From Pyxicephalus adspersus (lineage: Eukaryota; Chordata; Amphibia; Anura; Pyxicephalidae): a DNA stretch of 64,000 bases. The position numbers and the translations under genes were made by a program. The notes beneath the pieces were generated by a model. It was not told the origin of the DNA. It was given only the letters and a program-made list of their open reading frames with translations, and did no database searches. The DNA lies in the NCBI RefSeq assembly GCF_032062135.1, contig NC_092861.1, positions 144,353,876-144,417,875 on the forward strand, in the 5' to 3' direction. The first letter of the stretch is position 1. Every line of letters starts with the position of its first letter. Shown here piece after piece: positions 12,490 to 26,274 of this stretch.

Positions 12490-12806
12490 GTATATATATA
12501 TAGCACCAACATATTACACAGCGCCTTACAAAGAACTTTGTTATATCACTAACTGTCCTTCAAATTGGCTCACAATGTAATATCCCTACCATAGTCATAT
12601 GTCATTATCACAATCTAAAGGCCAATTTTGGGGGGAAGCCAATTAACCTAACTTTTTGGGATGGGAAGAGGAAACCTGGAAGAATATCATGCAAGCACAG
12701 GGAGAACCTGCAAATTTCTTGCAGATAGGATCCTGGCTGAGATTCAAACCTTTGACCTAAAGCTACAATGGCAAGAGTCCTAACCACTATGCCAACCATG
12801 CTGCAC
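12490..12806 (-). repeat. tRNA-derived SINE with L2-like tail
   Basis: On the minus strand it opens with a tRNA-like head (TGGCATAGTGGTTAGGACTC, then GGTTTGAATCTCAGCCAGGA), passes through the frog/fish SINE body (TTTCCTCTTCCCATCCC, TTAGGTTAATTGGCTTCC) and ends with the tail GCGCTGTGTAATATGTTGGT. That tail matches the L2 3' ends at 17.6, 26.3 and 48.6 kb. A- and B-box-like strings are visible but degenerate. Confidence 0.8.
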
Positions 12807-13009
12807 TGGCTTTTAATATATCTAAAGTAAAAAAACAAAATGTAATAGATTGCAGCTTATCAGTCCTTGTGGTGGCTGCATTTGTTTTTTATTTGGAAGA
12901 TATTTGGTAGATTTGCTGCAAGAAACACCCCGTTTGACCCTGACAAATGATGTTACTATAGGGATCACCAGATAAAAATAAAGAACAAACCATTCTATGG
13001 ATAGGTCAG

Positions 13010-13127
13010 CAATAATATATTATTAGATTGTGAGCGCCTTTGAGGTACAGTTAGTGACATGACTATGGATTCTAATAAGCAAGCATCTTGGCACTATATA
13101 CATACAAGATAATAATAATAATAAATT
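13010..13127 (+). repeat. SINE/L2-tail fragment
   Basis: ATTAGATTGTGAGCGCCTTT, GACATGACTATGGATTC and GGCACTATATACATACAAG, ending in (AATA) repeats, are the 3' third of the same SINE family in plus orientation, head removed. Confidence 0.65.
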
Positions 13128-13782
13128 ACGTTTTTTTCTTTAGGTTTAGGTACACTTAAATTCAGTGCCCTTACCCATGGGTAATCATTCTGCCTTCATT
13201 TGTTATTACCTCCAAAAATAAAGCAAGAATTCTGATTGGTCACTGTGGATACAATATCCATCTGTATATTACTTTGTCTCCAGCTTTTAAGAATTTTTTC
13301 TGCTTGTTAGTTCTGTGTTGTGAAGATGGGATGGAATTTAATTTCAAATAGTAATAACATGTTGGGTTATTTGTCCTTTTGCTAATAGTTGCTTTCATAT
13401 TTTATCCCTCTCCGGTGCTGTTCTACAAGGCAGTAATAAAGACAAGGCTTTAGTGTCACCATTGCTGTAAGGTGGTATTTTGTCCCCAACTAGAGCCCTT
13501 CATTTGCTCACAAATAACGTCTGATTAAGACGTTCTACTCCCAACCTAAGAGGCGGATTTAATACTCCACTTTCCCTGATATTAAATTCCTACTGTCACC
13601 GGATTGTAATAGAGGTTTAAGGTCTTTAATTCACACTTAGATTTTAAACAACCAAGCTGAAGGCACCCAACTAAATCATTTAAGAGTTTGTCCTTTGTAT
13701 GCTTTGTTTACAATGCAGTTTTGAACTAGTCAGTTTTATTTTTAGTTTTCCTAACCCATAAGATTTAATTTTACAAAGCTAA

Positions 13783-14022
13783 GGCTAGGTACACACTTGC
13801 AATGCTTCTCGTCCGATAATCAGCTCAGGGCCGATATCGGATGAGAATCTGGCGCGTGTACAGTGCCCGCCGACCATCGTCCGAACGTCCGTCCTGGCGG
13901 ATCCACGGACAATGCACGATCGTAATGGAAGCGAAGGGGGAGTGTGCACAGCGAGGTGCCACTCTGTCGTTCTCCCCTCTCCATAGAGCAGAATGGTGCT
14001 GTATGTACAGCATGTACATGGT
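13783..14022. mobile_element. GGCTACGTACACAC MITE, right end truncated
   Basis: TAA precedes GGCTAGGTACACACTTGC. The interior includes CGTCCGATAATCAGCTC, GGCGGATCCACGGACAATG and CTGTATGTACAGCA. It stops before the right terminal repeat. Confidence 0.7.
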
Positions 14023-16255
14023 CTAGGGATGGGAGATAAGAGATTGGGATGTGCTAGTGGGAGTCACACTGTAGCAGGAGGCAGGAAAGTGAGCTATGTC
14101 TCCTGTGTAGCAGGGTTGCCAGACATTCTACATCTATATTACGTCTCTACCTCCCCTGTAAAAGCATAAAATGGCGAACCCCGTCGGGTATCAAGATGAC
14201 TGCAATCATTTTTTAATTCCTTTCTAAAAGTCTCTATATTAATGCAATAGCAACGCTATGTACAGAACCATTCTGGCCCAATTTAAGTCATATGTTTATA
14301 ATCCGATGTACCTACACCTTTGAAAATAAATGTTCTATATATGCATAAAAAGCCCTCTGTGTTTTTCTGTTACGTTTTAATATTGATGTAATTGATATGG
14401 GCCTGGCATATATCATTGTATGTGTAAGAACAAAAAGGAATCTGTAACCCATTGCTCTACGGTCCATATAGAAAGTCATAGCCTTTAAAAAAAAATTGAA
14501 GGCATGGAGAGGGTAAATAAAAACATAAAACGATTGAAATATAATATATAAAATATTTAGCAACCTATATTTTGACACTTATTATATTTTCTACAGCTTG
14601 AACTAGGAAATAAATTGCTCTACAAAACTGGAGGAAAGTTTGGTCTCAGCGCCATAGAAAAATAAAAGATACAGCGGTTGTAAAGTTTCTGCAATTATCA
14701 CTTTTTTGCCTTCCTGGGCTTCCAATCCCATTTAATGGAGGCACACTTAAAAGCATCTTGTGCTGCTCCCAAAGGGGAAGCTTTTTTGATTATCCACCAC
14801 AGTGGCCTGAATTGGGAGCACATTTAATAAAGAAGAGATGAAGGAGCAGGGGTGTGTAAGGGGTAGATATGGCTGAGATGAATACAAAATCTGGGCCAGC
14901 CACTTCTGCTTTCTAATTAAGTCATATATTTAATTATCATAAGTATCACCGTAGCATGCCAGAGAATTATGTGTCAGAAGGGACAGCGTTTGGAAAGCGG
15001 AATGAGTTCCATCAGCCTCTGGGGCCGAAACATGGTGTGGAAAGGACTGACGCCGAACTCGGCTCAGCAAAGTATAAATTAAACCCATGAAATGTGCAGA
15101 AATAAAATAGCAGACACTAAAAACTTGTGCTGTAAGTACAATAAAAGTCACTTAAATGTGCTAAAAACTTTACAACCATTTAAGTGTCCTTCCAGATAAG
15201 CTGATCGCACTTTGATAAGCTGCCGGTTCTGGTAATTCTAATTATATCCATTTGTGAAATCTCTAGGAAAGTGAAAGTGTCAGCTGTTTTACACTTTCCA
15301 AAGGGACAGTCCTGCCTGAGAGTAGGCAAAAAGGTTAGTCAAAAGAGACTCTCTGACCCCGATTTTACTTACCTGACTTTGAAACTAACCCCACTCATCG
15401 GCTATTGGTAAATGGGTGCGCCAGGCGTGAGTACATTCATTTAAGAAGTTTTTTTTAGGCAGGGCATGATATCTTTTTATGGACAACCCAAAGAAAATTG
15501 GAATCATTTTAAAAGGGGTGCATCAAAAAAGGCCTTAAATTAGAGGTACAAGACATACTCCTGGTGCCTGATTTTAGACAAATATATAAAGCTTAAGAAG
15601 AAGTCAGATCTTTACTGCACTTAGGGGGTGGATCTTGATTACGTATATGCAAATGAAACTAATTTTTGGGTGAGTCAGCCTAATGCTATGGAGTTTCCAT
15701 TAAAGTAAGAGTGTTTGGAGGAAAACAGCAGATTTAAAAATCCCAAGAAACAATATACATATTTTCTTCCAGGTGTTTTCAGCCAAATATATGATATCAA
15801 GGGTCCTCTGTGGATCCTAAATGCTGTGGAGTATAGTACCATATAATACCATGGTGGTACTATCTGAAATGACTCTACTGAGTTTAGTGGCAATGTGCTG
15901 AAGATCACTATGGGCTTTAGTTGAAATAAAAATAACCCAATATTTGGCCATATAGTGTATCATTGCTGCCCAAGTCCAAGCAGACATCACAAGATCTGTT
16001 GAACATGATAATCTAGAAGTCTTCTGAAATTACCATCTGGAACAAGATTCACTGTTAATAAAAGTAATATTATTGGTAACTAAGGTATTCATATTTGGTA
16101 TACTATGGTATTCTTCAGGGTGGAGAGTAAGCAAGCCTTAGCCTTGTTGTTGAAGAAATAACGACAATTTTAAAAGTGAATGCAAAAAGGGGGAGAGAGA
16201 GCAGAAGAATGTAGGGGGCATCATTTAATTTTAGGTAAGATTTGGCCTGCAATAA

Positions 16256-16720
16256 TACCCTATATGGCCAAATATGGAGTCCAGATGACTTAAAGACATT
16301 CAAATGAGTAATTCCAACATTGTGGTATTGGTTTGGGTATTTGGCATTTTTCTGTTCCAGCATGAAAGTGCACAGAGCCAGCTCCCTAAAGACATGGTTT
16401 GATGAGTTAGTTGTGGAGGAACTCAAGTGGTCTGCATGGAGCTCTTGACTTTAACCCTAATGAGCACCATAGGGATGAATTAAAATGCAGACAGGTCTTC
16501 CCTTCCAATATAAGTACCTGACCTCACAAATGTTCTTTTGGTTGGATGGGCAAAAAGTGCCAAATAATAATGTAAACACCAAAATTGTGTGGAGCGTGAC
16601 AATAAGAAGGGTGGGAAGGGAGGGAAACTCCTTTATTAACTCCATCAATTAGGAATAGAAGATTGAGAAGTTGTAGTAGGTGTGATGGTGTCCACATGCT
16701 TTTGGTCATATAGTGCAAGT
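16256..16720 (+). mobile_element. Internally deleted Tc1-like element
   Basis: Left end CCTATATGGCCAAATATGGA and right end CACATGCTTTTGGTCATATA are inverted versions of the 'TATATGGCCAAAAGTAT' Tc1-like terminus. Between them only the C-terminal part of the transposase remains (codons resembling KDMVDE, VEELKWSA, L-DELKCRQVF) with many disruptions. It ends about 65 bases from the GPATCH2 penultimate exon, on its donor side, and is not part of it. Confidence 0.7.
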
Positions 16721-16771
16721 TCGCTTTATACACAAGTAGATACATCAGTGACATCATTACAAACAGCGTCA

Positions 16772-16924
<153 letters not shown>

Positions 16925-17148
16925 TCAGGCGAAATATACGTCCTCTATAATCTGGCCTTAAATCAGACGCAGCTCTGCGAAGATGGGCTGCATAATACGG
17001 TCACCAATCTTGTTTATATCGAAACATAATTATGTTTGTTGACAAGCGCTCAGCGTATAAACATACCGTCATAAATTGTTACTGGAATGAATAATATAAA
17101 AGGAAGGCTTTTTAATTTTAAGAGCTGGCAATCTTCCTGCCTAGATGT

Positions 17149-17166
17149 AAAAAAAAAAAAAAAAAA
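17149..17166 (+). repeat. A homopolymer, 18 bases
   Basis: Uninterrupted A run inside the intron; no adjacent retroposon head recognised. Confidence 0.85.
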
Positions 17167-17629
17167 TAGAGTACTGAAGCAGCGTGACAGGTAAATGGCT
17201 AAGATTAATTATCTGAAGAGATCACAATACGGTTTTCTAGGTTATCAATTGGTAACTAACACCTAACTGTCACATCGGCAGTTATTACAAGGAAACGTGG
17301 CAGGCGTTCATTTTAAAAGTGATATGCCAGAGAAAATTATTTGTGATGGGGTGCAATATAAAGTACAATCATCTAATTGCTATAAGCATCCTTATTCAAT
17401 CAGATTTTTTTTTCAATATCATTTGCAAAACGGATGGCCTGGTCTTTGCTCCCCCATAGCTGACAAAGGGAAGCACGACAAGGAGAGCAAGACAGATTTC
17501 TTATATTTGAGTTTTAGAGTGTGAAGGATAAATTCAGATTTTAAACCATGTTGCTTTTTAACTTCCATCAAGAGTCCAGTCAGTATAAATCTGTTTAGTT
17601 TTAAGGGAACAGAATTCCATAACAATTAA

Positions 17630-17787
17630 ATAATAATTATAATTAATAATAATAAACAGTATTTATATAACGCCATCATATTACACAGCGCTGTACATTA
17701 AAAAAGGGTTGCAAATGACAGACAGATACAGATAGTGGAACAGGAGGAGGAGAGGACCCTGCCCAGAAGAGCTTACAATCTAAGATT
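17630..17787 (-). repeat. L2-type LINE 3' end fragment
   Basis: On the minus strand: TTAGATTGTAAGCTCTTCTG, GGCAGGGTCCTCTCCTCCTC, CATTTGCAACCC and GCGCTGTGTAATATGATGGC, closed by an AAT-rich tail. It is identical in structure to the end of the longer copy at 48575-49171. Confidence 0.8.
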
Positions 17788-18008
17788 GAAAGCAGAATAA
17801 AGTACATTTTTGAACACTTAAGTATTTAACATATTTTATAGATAGATGTATAGTCATTTTTTTCATAGAGTAAGGAAGGGTAGCAAAGTGAGGACATCTT
17901 GAGGCAAAGAAGAACAACTGCGGAGGGCAGCTCTACCCTGAAGCTTAGTATTGCATATTTTTTACTCTACCACCGAGTAATAAATATGTTGTTAGGAGCA
18001 ACCAAAGT

Positions 18009-18306
18009 CTTATGTACACACTCTCACCCGATACAAGCTATCGGGCTCATCTCGGAAGAGAATCATACATGTGTACAGAGGTTGTCTGACGTTATTCATG
18101 ATTAACAGACCACAATAGACGTAAAGGGAGTAGAGGTGCAGCACAGCAGGGTGCCTCTCACTTGTTCTTCTCTCTCCTCTCTCCATAGAACAGAACAGAG
18201 CTGTATGTACAGTGCTTGTTTATTCATCTTTCAGTCAAGTGGCGCTGGAATCATTCGTAAAAGATAAATTTCAACGACAATATTGAGTGTGCGCACGCAC
18301 CCCTAC
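18009..18306. mobile_element. GGCTACGTACACAC MITE, degenerate
   Basis: TTATGTACACACTCTCACCC at the left, CTCTCCATAGAACAGAA and GCTGTATGTACAGTGCTTG in the interior, and AACGACAATATTGAGTGTGC at the right follow the family order. The ends are eroded. Confidence 0.6.
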
Positions 18307-18469
18307 CTTCAGTGCTCATGATCAGAAAGAGTGAAAGGATTTGGTTTCTACAGGCAACAGAAATTTACACTTAGACATCTCATAAATTGAATAAGTCTTT
18401 TTGAGCAAAAGCAATAATTTCTAGCAATGCCTTTTTTTCAGACCTTCATCTTAACATCATAATTTCTCA

Positions 18470-18840
18470 CGAAAGGAATGCACATGATCGGGATGAAAAA
18501 TAAAATTGAATAACGTCAGCCAATTGAAGTCAAGGACCTGCCTGAGAAGAGTAAGCGCTTGAGTAATTCTAGCAGCCATTGATTATCTGCTAGGCTGCAT
18601 TGAGGTATCTAGATTATTGATCAGTTAGATTATGGCGCTGCACTGTGAGCGAAACACAAGATTCCTTCAGGCACATGCAATAGAGTTGTTCGTAATAACA
18701 TTAAGTAAGGACCACTTTGTTACTGTTGTCACCCCTCATGTAGAACACAGCAGTTACTTTTTAATTTAAAATCAATGGAAGTCTGAAAGGCAGGCTTGTT
18801 CTTTCATAATAAATGAATCATTTGTCTTTGCAAAGCACGA
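18470..18840. other. Low-repeat stretch, candidate conserved non-coding element
   Basis: Complex sequence with no match to the window's repeats. It includes CAGCCAATTGAAGTC, GCAGCCATTGATTATCTGCT, GATTATTGATCAGTTAGATT and CATAATAAATGAATCATTTG, i.e. clustered SOX-, homeodomain- and POU-like words. No exon features. Function is inferred from texture alone. Confidence 0.25.
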
Positions 18841-19138
18841 CACTTTGATCAAGAGCCAAGGTGATAGAGATAGAACTGGTCCCCTCTGTTGTTATGCAAA
18901 GATAAAAAATAAAAAAGTTGTACACAAATATAAAGGTTTACATACAGTAAAATGTATATGTAAGAGGTGTATTTTTGACATGATTTTCAAAGCAGACACC
19001 ATCATAGTTTTCTGGTTTTGTATGCATGTCATGGTCTAAAAATCATGCTCAGAAAGACAGCTTACCACCACTTTGCCTCCTGAAACCCCCTATAGAACAC
19101 GTGGGAGGAAATTTTATCTTTTACACCCCTAATTATGA

Positions 19139-19390
19139 TACATATATACTTGAATATAAACCTTGAATTTGTTGTACTTTTGATTTGATGATGGTATGGT
19201 ACAATTTGGGATAGGCCACTTGCTCTTTTGTGCATTATTGTTGGCCTCCAGCAGATGATGCTGTGTGCTTATGTCTCATGTTAAATGGCAAGGGTCTGTT
19301 ACACACTTTTCCTAAGGACACAGCTCCATCTACTGGTGTGGCCTGAGCATAGTTGGTTTATACTTGGTTTATACTCAAATATATATAGTA
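19139..19390. mobile_element. Palindromic MITE with TATACTTGAATATAA ends
   Basis: CATATATACTTGAATATAAA at the left is the near-inverse of GGTTTATACTCAAATATATA at the right. The interior ACACAGCTCCATCTACTGGT is the inverse complement of ACCAGTAGATGGGGCTGTGT at 50.7 kb, so the two are one family. No coding content. Confidence 0.6.
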
Positions 19391-21859
19391 TATGATGAAA
19401 CAGTGATTTTTGGCACCAGCATCCCAGCTCTGACTGGGAGAGATGTTAGAACCTCTATTGACACAAACATATTTTTCAGAAATAAAGTAAAGGTAAGTAT
19501 GGATAAGAAGTTAATAAATTGGGTTAGGAGTGAAGTTTAGGTATGAGGGAGTTAATCCTTAGGCTATATTGAAGTGCTAGAGGTAATAGTTCTTTTTTAA
19601 GGTTAAGCTTAGGCGTTAAAGACCAACTTCAGGTTATTTTCTATTTAAAGATTCTCTAAGCATAGATAAAAATAAAAATCAGTTATTGCTTTCACTTCAG
19701 CCTGCTTCCAGTATCACATTATTTTTGCCACAAGATATCCTGCATTTCAAGGTGAATAAATCTAGATTCTAGGAACTCCTAGAACATTCAACACTGAGGA
19801 CTGAGGACATACAGTGAATGCAGGGCGTCATGGACTGTAATGAGGCAGAGAGCGGTGCTGGAGTCATCATGGATGCTCTCTAAGCCCCCACATAAGGGAG
19901 AACATCTGAAAAGAAAAGGCCTATATCATATTACCAGCTTAAATATCTCTGGTTGAGGTAATAAGAAAATAAAATGGGGCAAAATTGTACTTTAAATGTA
20001 ATTTATGCATTATGCTAATTGTTATGCTGAGAGAAATGTGGTATTAGTTTTATGCAAATCCAAACTTACATGTCTTTGTGTCCAAAAACACTGAAAATAT
20101 GCCATATATTATACCTGACACAGTAAACGATGAAATAATGTAACATAAGAGGTAAAAGACAAAATATCAAAATTTGTTTAACTGAAGACCCTATTAAACT
20201 TAGTTTTCCAAAAATTAAAAGGCAATACAATGAAACATAACACACATTAAGTAACATAATTTTAGAAATATTTAAGCAGTTTCATCTATTGCCCCAATGA
20301 AGCATTTTGAGTAAATAACTTTTGATCCATCTTAACAAAAAAAAAAAAGAACATCAGCCAATATTGGCGGAGAAGGGGGAAGGGGTCAGTGAGTAACAAA
20401 ATGCAAGCACCTTGCCTGTAAACTTGGCCGGGAATATGACGATGACAGGGACTGCAGTGAACAGTGTCAAATGGAATAATTTTCTGTAAAGTAAGACAAC
20501 AGGAATCTGTCGCCCTATTTATCCACTTGGAAAAGGGAGAATTTGGAAAGGATTAAGCCTAGTTAAAAAAAAAAAAAAAGCGGAAAAAAAACTGCCCTCT
20601 GGACAAGAAGTGTTTCCGAGCGGACCCATACAAGCTCAGGAAACAAGCAGATGTGACTATGGTCCCTGGCGTTTGGCAAGAACGCTCATTGTCAATAAGA
20701 AAAATATAAGCATGGACAGGGCATCAGCTGTGAAACAGTGGAGCAGGCCTGCAAGTGTCAAAATAGCAGCAGAGAACTGGCAGAGGGAGGTAGAGGGGGT
20801 TACTGGAGCCACCGTGATGTGAACTTATAGCGCAAAGCCAAGAATCTGGACATTAATTACAGTATTCACTCATCTCAAACAGGCTTAGTCCAACCAGTGC
20901 AGATACTATATACAAGAGAAAAGGATTATTTTCTTCTAATTATTTAGGCTTTGAAACATTGAAAGTGAGATAAACACGGAGTGCGTTTGATACCGGAAAC
21001 GTTATAGCTGTGTGATATATATATAAATTTATATTTATTATATAAAAAAACAATAAAACTATAACTTTAAACTATAATAATAATAATAATACAATAAAGC
21101 TATAATAAAATAAATTCTAACTCGGTTAAATAAATTATACCGTTGATAATGATAATTTTAATATTGTAATTAGGGTGTTACTATGTATTTCCATGCATTA
21201 ACGTAATATTATAATGAATGTACATTTGTTTTAGTTTATTATTATTTGTCATTTTTTAGAGCAGGGTAAAAAACAAAAATAGTAGGTTATTGGGGAAAAA
21301 AACATCACTAATAAACCATATTTGGAACCAGATGTATTTATTGTGTGTTATTATGTGTTTGAAGAGAGAGGACTAAAAAAATTGTAATGGTGTTATCACA
21401 TCTCACTTTAAATTATCACTTTTTGAGTTGAGGTGCACTTTTTGGCCCTGTCTGCAAGAATAACGATGACATTAAGTATAAAGCATTAAATGAATGTCAG
21501 TATTTTGGAATAATGAAAAGGAAAAAATGGCTTTTTTGTTTTTATTTTGTTTTACATATTAATTGTTTTGGAATGTATAAATATTTACACCTACAGGTGA
21601 TTCTTTATGAACGCTTGATGTAGAAATGCTTCAGCATCTTGAGCATAACTGGACTTTTTATAATATATATCTAATAATTTGGAACTGTTAAAGCAAAGTA
21701 CTCCAAGTGATTGGGTAGCAACAGAATAAAATAAAGTACAGGGCTGTCCATTTGGTTCGAGCAGGAGATGTGTACAGTACCATTACATCATGGCAGTTGA
21801 TGCGTGCTTCTTTCAATGATTTTAAATAGATGGGACATATCAATGAAATTTTGAAGCTG

Positions 21860-21896
21860 GTCTCCTGAAGAAGCAGATTCTGTGAAACGCGTCAAA
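21860..21896 (+). repeat. GAAACGCGTC core repeat
   Basis: GGTCTCCTGAAGAAGC followed by GTGAAACGCGTCAAAA repeats the spacing seen at 29431-29462, 29982-30014 (inverted) and 41605-41633 (inverted). It is one of the few CpG-rich words in AT-rich surroundings. Confidence 0.55.
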
Positions 21897-24040
21897 ATTG
21901 GGACAGGAGATATTTTGTTTGTATGCGCGTCAAAATATGCAGAATGTGTCTCTCTTTTTTAAATGTAAAATAGATTATGAGTATAATATAATTAAAGAGA
22001 ATGAAAATGTGCCTTTAAAGTCCACACACATACATAAATACTATAACTATAGTTATAATAGTTATATCGTAGGAAAGCTGACCATAAATTGTTTGATCGT
22101 TCTGTTCTACTGAAGTACATTTGATTGTTTCAAAAATTACCACAAATCCATTTTTTGTTTTTGAACTTGATTGACAAGAAGTGATCAAATACTGAGTGTG
22201 AAAATTTCAGAAAATTTCTTTTGTACAAATATCTGATGGATTTTTTGGGCCTTGATTACAGTGATTGGTTTGATATTCAATCAATTGCATAGAATTAATA
22301 TTATTACTAATGAATTGACTGTCCAACAAATGTGGATTGATTGAACTGGAATACTCCAAAAATCAATCAAATGAAATCCTAGAGATGTATGAGTAGGGTA
22401 CCAATATCCAATTCATACACTTTTGTAAAAGTAATTCTTCCACTATAAAATGAAGATAACAGCAGCAGCTTATAAGATACACCAATGGACAGGTTGGAAA
22501 GCCCACCAATCATGACTAATCATGGTGTATTCAGAGGCAGTCACTATAACATGCAAATAATAACTTTTCTGCTTCCTTGTATGCCTTGCTTTTGGTGAGC
22601 AAGGAACCTATCTTGTTAAAAGCACAACAATGTACAACAGTGAAAAAGGTGGAGGACATAGGTGTGAAAGAAGTTCACTATTTGCATATAAACAGACTCC
22701 AGGGGAGGCATGATTTACAATAAAAGGGACCTAAGGCAAAAACTAACAAGGAAACCTGCATTTTCAGAACAGTAGTAGCCCTTGGAATATGTATTTTTTT
22801 GTATTATCTTATTTAAATTTATATCTAAAAAAAAAAAAACTGAAACAAAGAAAAATTATTTTTCCTTCAAGCAAGCAGTCTAAATCCACATTTAATTTTC
22901 CTGGAACAGAAAACATAATAAAAATCTTTAATGGTTACTAGTGGCAATAACACAATTTGGCCTTGGCTCCTTTTTCTGTAACAAATCCTCGGCAGTCTGG
23001 TAAGAAGTTGGGAACATGTGTATTCACATAAAGGTGTAGCTGTACAATCTTCCCCACCAGACAAAGGACTTGTCTGTCTTTCCCGTCACACATCCTTTGT
23101 CCTGCCTCTCCCGCTATTTATCATGCCTTTACAATCCTGCCTCTCCAGAGACGGCGCACTGTAAACGTGCACCAAATACATCCCAAAGTCCTGGCACGGC
23201 CGCCGCACTGTCCTTACAAAGGATAATGCATTGTTTTCTTCTTGCCTCTAATTAGTTATTTAAACATATGTTCAGCATTTAACTCTAACTGTTTGCTTTT
23301 TCCCTAAGCTCGGAGACAGCTGTCCAAGATGTGAATGCCAGAAACATTAAAATATCAACATCTGTTGAATTATGTAAATTTAGTGGAATATAATTGAGCA
23401 CAAGTTGGGATTGATCAAATTCAGATTCAGGATTGAAACATCAGGCCAGAACCCCAGCTAATACATCGGTGTGCGTTACAAATTACTGCAAGAAAAAGAC
23501 TATTCTTTGGCTCACTTGATACATGCTGGCAACAATACTAAAAAAAAAAAAAAGACATTGCAGAATTCAAGTGTGCACTATTTATTGACTGAACCTTTTA
23601 TATAAAATCTAGTTCAGGGGATACGATATGATGGATTGATATCATGGCACCCATTGGTCCGGTGCAGCTGGCTGCAGGTGATTTAAACCCTTCGAGTTTC
23701 TTATATCTTTCACATTTCAATGGCCAAGAACTGGAGCTTAGTTAAGGTAGTGTGTTATCTAGTTTCGGCACTAACCCTTCTGAAGTTACTGCAGATAAAT
23801 TCACGTGAACCAGGATGTAAGAAGTTTTACAGCAGAGACTTAGGTGACAGGAGGTTGCAGTCCTTTGCAGATGAACTGCTATAAAAGTAAAGAAACCAAA
23901 GATAAAAGTGGGTGTGGCCATATAGGTAAAAATTGTCAGTTACCTGTTTTTTTGGAATGGCTTCTAGGGCCTGCCTGCCCCCATAATGTGTTGCGGAAAT
24001 GATTGAGGCATCTTTTGGTGTGCTACGTTGTCATCCTTTC

Positions 24041-24553
24041 CTAAAGCGGACCTATCACCAACATTTTTAGTTTATATAAAAGGGTATATAACTCTTTTAT
24101 ATATGGTAAAATTCCTTTTTTTCTCTAAATGTATTTTTTTTTTTCTGCTGTTATCGCCACGGCAGTGAGGACAAAATGGAGCACAGAGCTTCCTGGGATA
24201 CCTATGTCATGTATTCCAGGAGGCTTCGAGCTGCTCCTTCTGCGCATGCCCAATATCAAGATATTAGGATCAGGATATCAGCATGCGCAGAAAGGGCTTT
24301 TTACTGCAATGAGTGAAATCGCCGACCGCTAGCTATGTTACCCGATCTTGCGTTTCCGCAGTGTAGGATCATGCGACGTAGCCAAAAGAAGAGGAAAGAA
24401 AAAAACTGAGGCACCCAGCGCTTCCTCTGCACCAGGAAGGTGGAGGATCCCAGGACGATGTGGTACCAAATCGAGGACAATGCTGGAGGGATTAAGGGAT
24501 CTGCAGAAGTAAGGGCAAGTGGATTTTTTAATTTGAAGTTTGGGATGCCATTA
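24041..24553. repeat. TTAA-type MITE sequence (one partial plus the start of another)
   Basis: CTAAAGCGGACCTATCACCA at 24041 matches, in inverse, the right end of the element at 59049-59283. The interiors share CCTGGGATACCTATGTCA/CCTGGGGTACCTATGTCA and CTGCGCATGC. At 24551 a second terminus, TTAAAGCGGAACTAAACACA, begins. A small palindrome (CTTCTGCGCATGCCC / GCATGCGCAGAAAGG) sits in the middle. Confidence 0.6.
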
Positions 24554-24730
24554 AAGCGGAACTAAACACACCGCAGTGAACTGGCAATTGATTTTTGATC
24601 GATGGTTAACATTTATATTGGACAAGCTGCTTAAATTGCAAAAGTGATAAAACAACTCAATTTGTGAAATCACATGAAATGGTGTTTTTTGTTGGATTCA
24701 CACCGCGTCCGTGTTGCAATGATTGTTATA

Positions 24731-24732
<2 letters not shown>

Positions 24733-24768
<36 letters not shown>
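24733..24768. repeat. (TA)n microsatellite
   Basis: About 18 TA units without interruption. Confidence 0.95.
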
Positions 24769-24770
<2 letters not shown>

Positions 24771-26009
24771 GCTTCTAATGCACATTGTCAGAAGAAGTGT
24801 GCAGATGGATGAAAGTAACTATAGAACAGTAAAATACAGGATAGAAGCTATACAACTGTGCAGGACTGATGGAAAGTTTGGCGGTCAGTTCTGAAATGTA
24901 CACTTATTGCAAGCTAATATGCTACAACAGAAGTTTACAGTGGGAGTAAATAAAATCAGATAAAATGTAATAAATACCAAAATGGATTAAATGTGAGTCT
25001 TCTATATCTGCCAATGGCTATAAGATAATATAATATGACCTTTAAATATGTTTAATTTTACAATTACCCAGGTATTTGTATCTCCAGTGCTGTTCATTTG
25101 ACTACACTTTAGGAATGGATGGGTTCACATTAAAGTTCCAGGGCAGATTTAGAATTTCTGCCAATAAACAGAATAAAAAAGTTAGATTTTTTTTTCAATT
25201 AAGCTCAGTACAAAACTAACCTTTTTCTGTCAGCACATAAATATTTAACCAATTGCCTTAATCAGTTGATGGACTCCTCATGCTGCTAATAGTACATCCA
25301 CTTAACCAACAATCTAGCGCTCAATTTTCCAATCCCAATATATTAACAGCTGCTCAAAAATGTAGTAATTAATGGTTTAATTTATTTTTGGCAAACCGGA
25401 TGCAGTGACAAATAGTTGTGTATCTAAGGCAAATTAGGACTCCTTCCCGAACAACAGATGACAGACGGGAAAAATAAAAGAGGTGAAATTATCTCTTTCT
25501 GCAAGGGGGAAAGTTATAATTTAAAGAATAACTCTGAACAAATAGAAAAACCTAACTGGAAATAATCTAATCAACCTGTTGATGGTTACTTCTAAAAAAC
25601 AGAACTAAAAGGGATATTGCAGTGTATTCAGTGCACGGGCCTCAATGTAGTTTAGAATGTAACTGTACAGGATAATAGGAACAGAACATTACACTTTCTT
25701 TACTTACCCTGCGAAGGAATAACACAAAGTTGATACCTTTCTTTATGTTTTGATTTAGTATAGAATGGCCAGTCTTCCCAAAGCATTTGCATATATGGAA
25801 ATAAAAGCTATTGTAAGGATTTGGAGCTTTATTCACTTTTATTTAAACACGCTGCTAATACTCTGAACACAACTGTACTTGCTGTATCATATTGCACCAG
25901 AGATATGGCTTAAGTCATATTAACACCCATAAACAAAAAATGTAAAATATACCAACTTATCAGTGCTGGTATAATAGTTGCATTGTTTCTCCTGTTTTTT
26001 TTTCCCTAG

Positions 26010-26260
26010 TACTACTTTGAAAATTAGCAATTTGGCAGATTTATTGCAGAAATAACGAATCTCATCTGCCTGATTGCACAACCCCTGCTTCTTGCCTGGG
26101 ATACCCGGCAACCATGGCTTCCCCTGCACATGCCTAGAATCAATGAACTCCCGCGCTCCATTGCTCCATACTCCATGTCAGCTATGGCCAAACAAGATGA
26201 GGGAAAATTGAAATTTGTAAGAGGAAAAAGATGGTGGCGCCCACAGCTGCTTTATTTGTC
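26010..26260. repeat. TTAA-family interior fragment
   Basis: TTATTGCAGAAATAACG, CATCTGCCTGATTGCAC, GGATACCCGGCAACCATGGC and TTCCCCTGCACATGCC match interiors of the copies at 40823 and 48172. Termini were not found. Confidence 0.55.
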
Positions 26261-26274
26261 AGAAGGAGAACATG

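Noticed and set aside
25720..25840. Minus-strand frame ending in NIKKGINFVLFLRR before a consensus GTAAGT donor, at first sight a GPATCH2 exon
   Set aside because: The donor would leave the frame in phase 0, while the next exon at 16874 needs phase 2, and the true exon with a clear match was found at 29155-29219.
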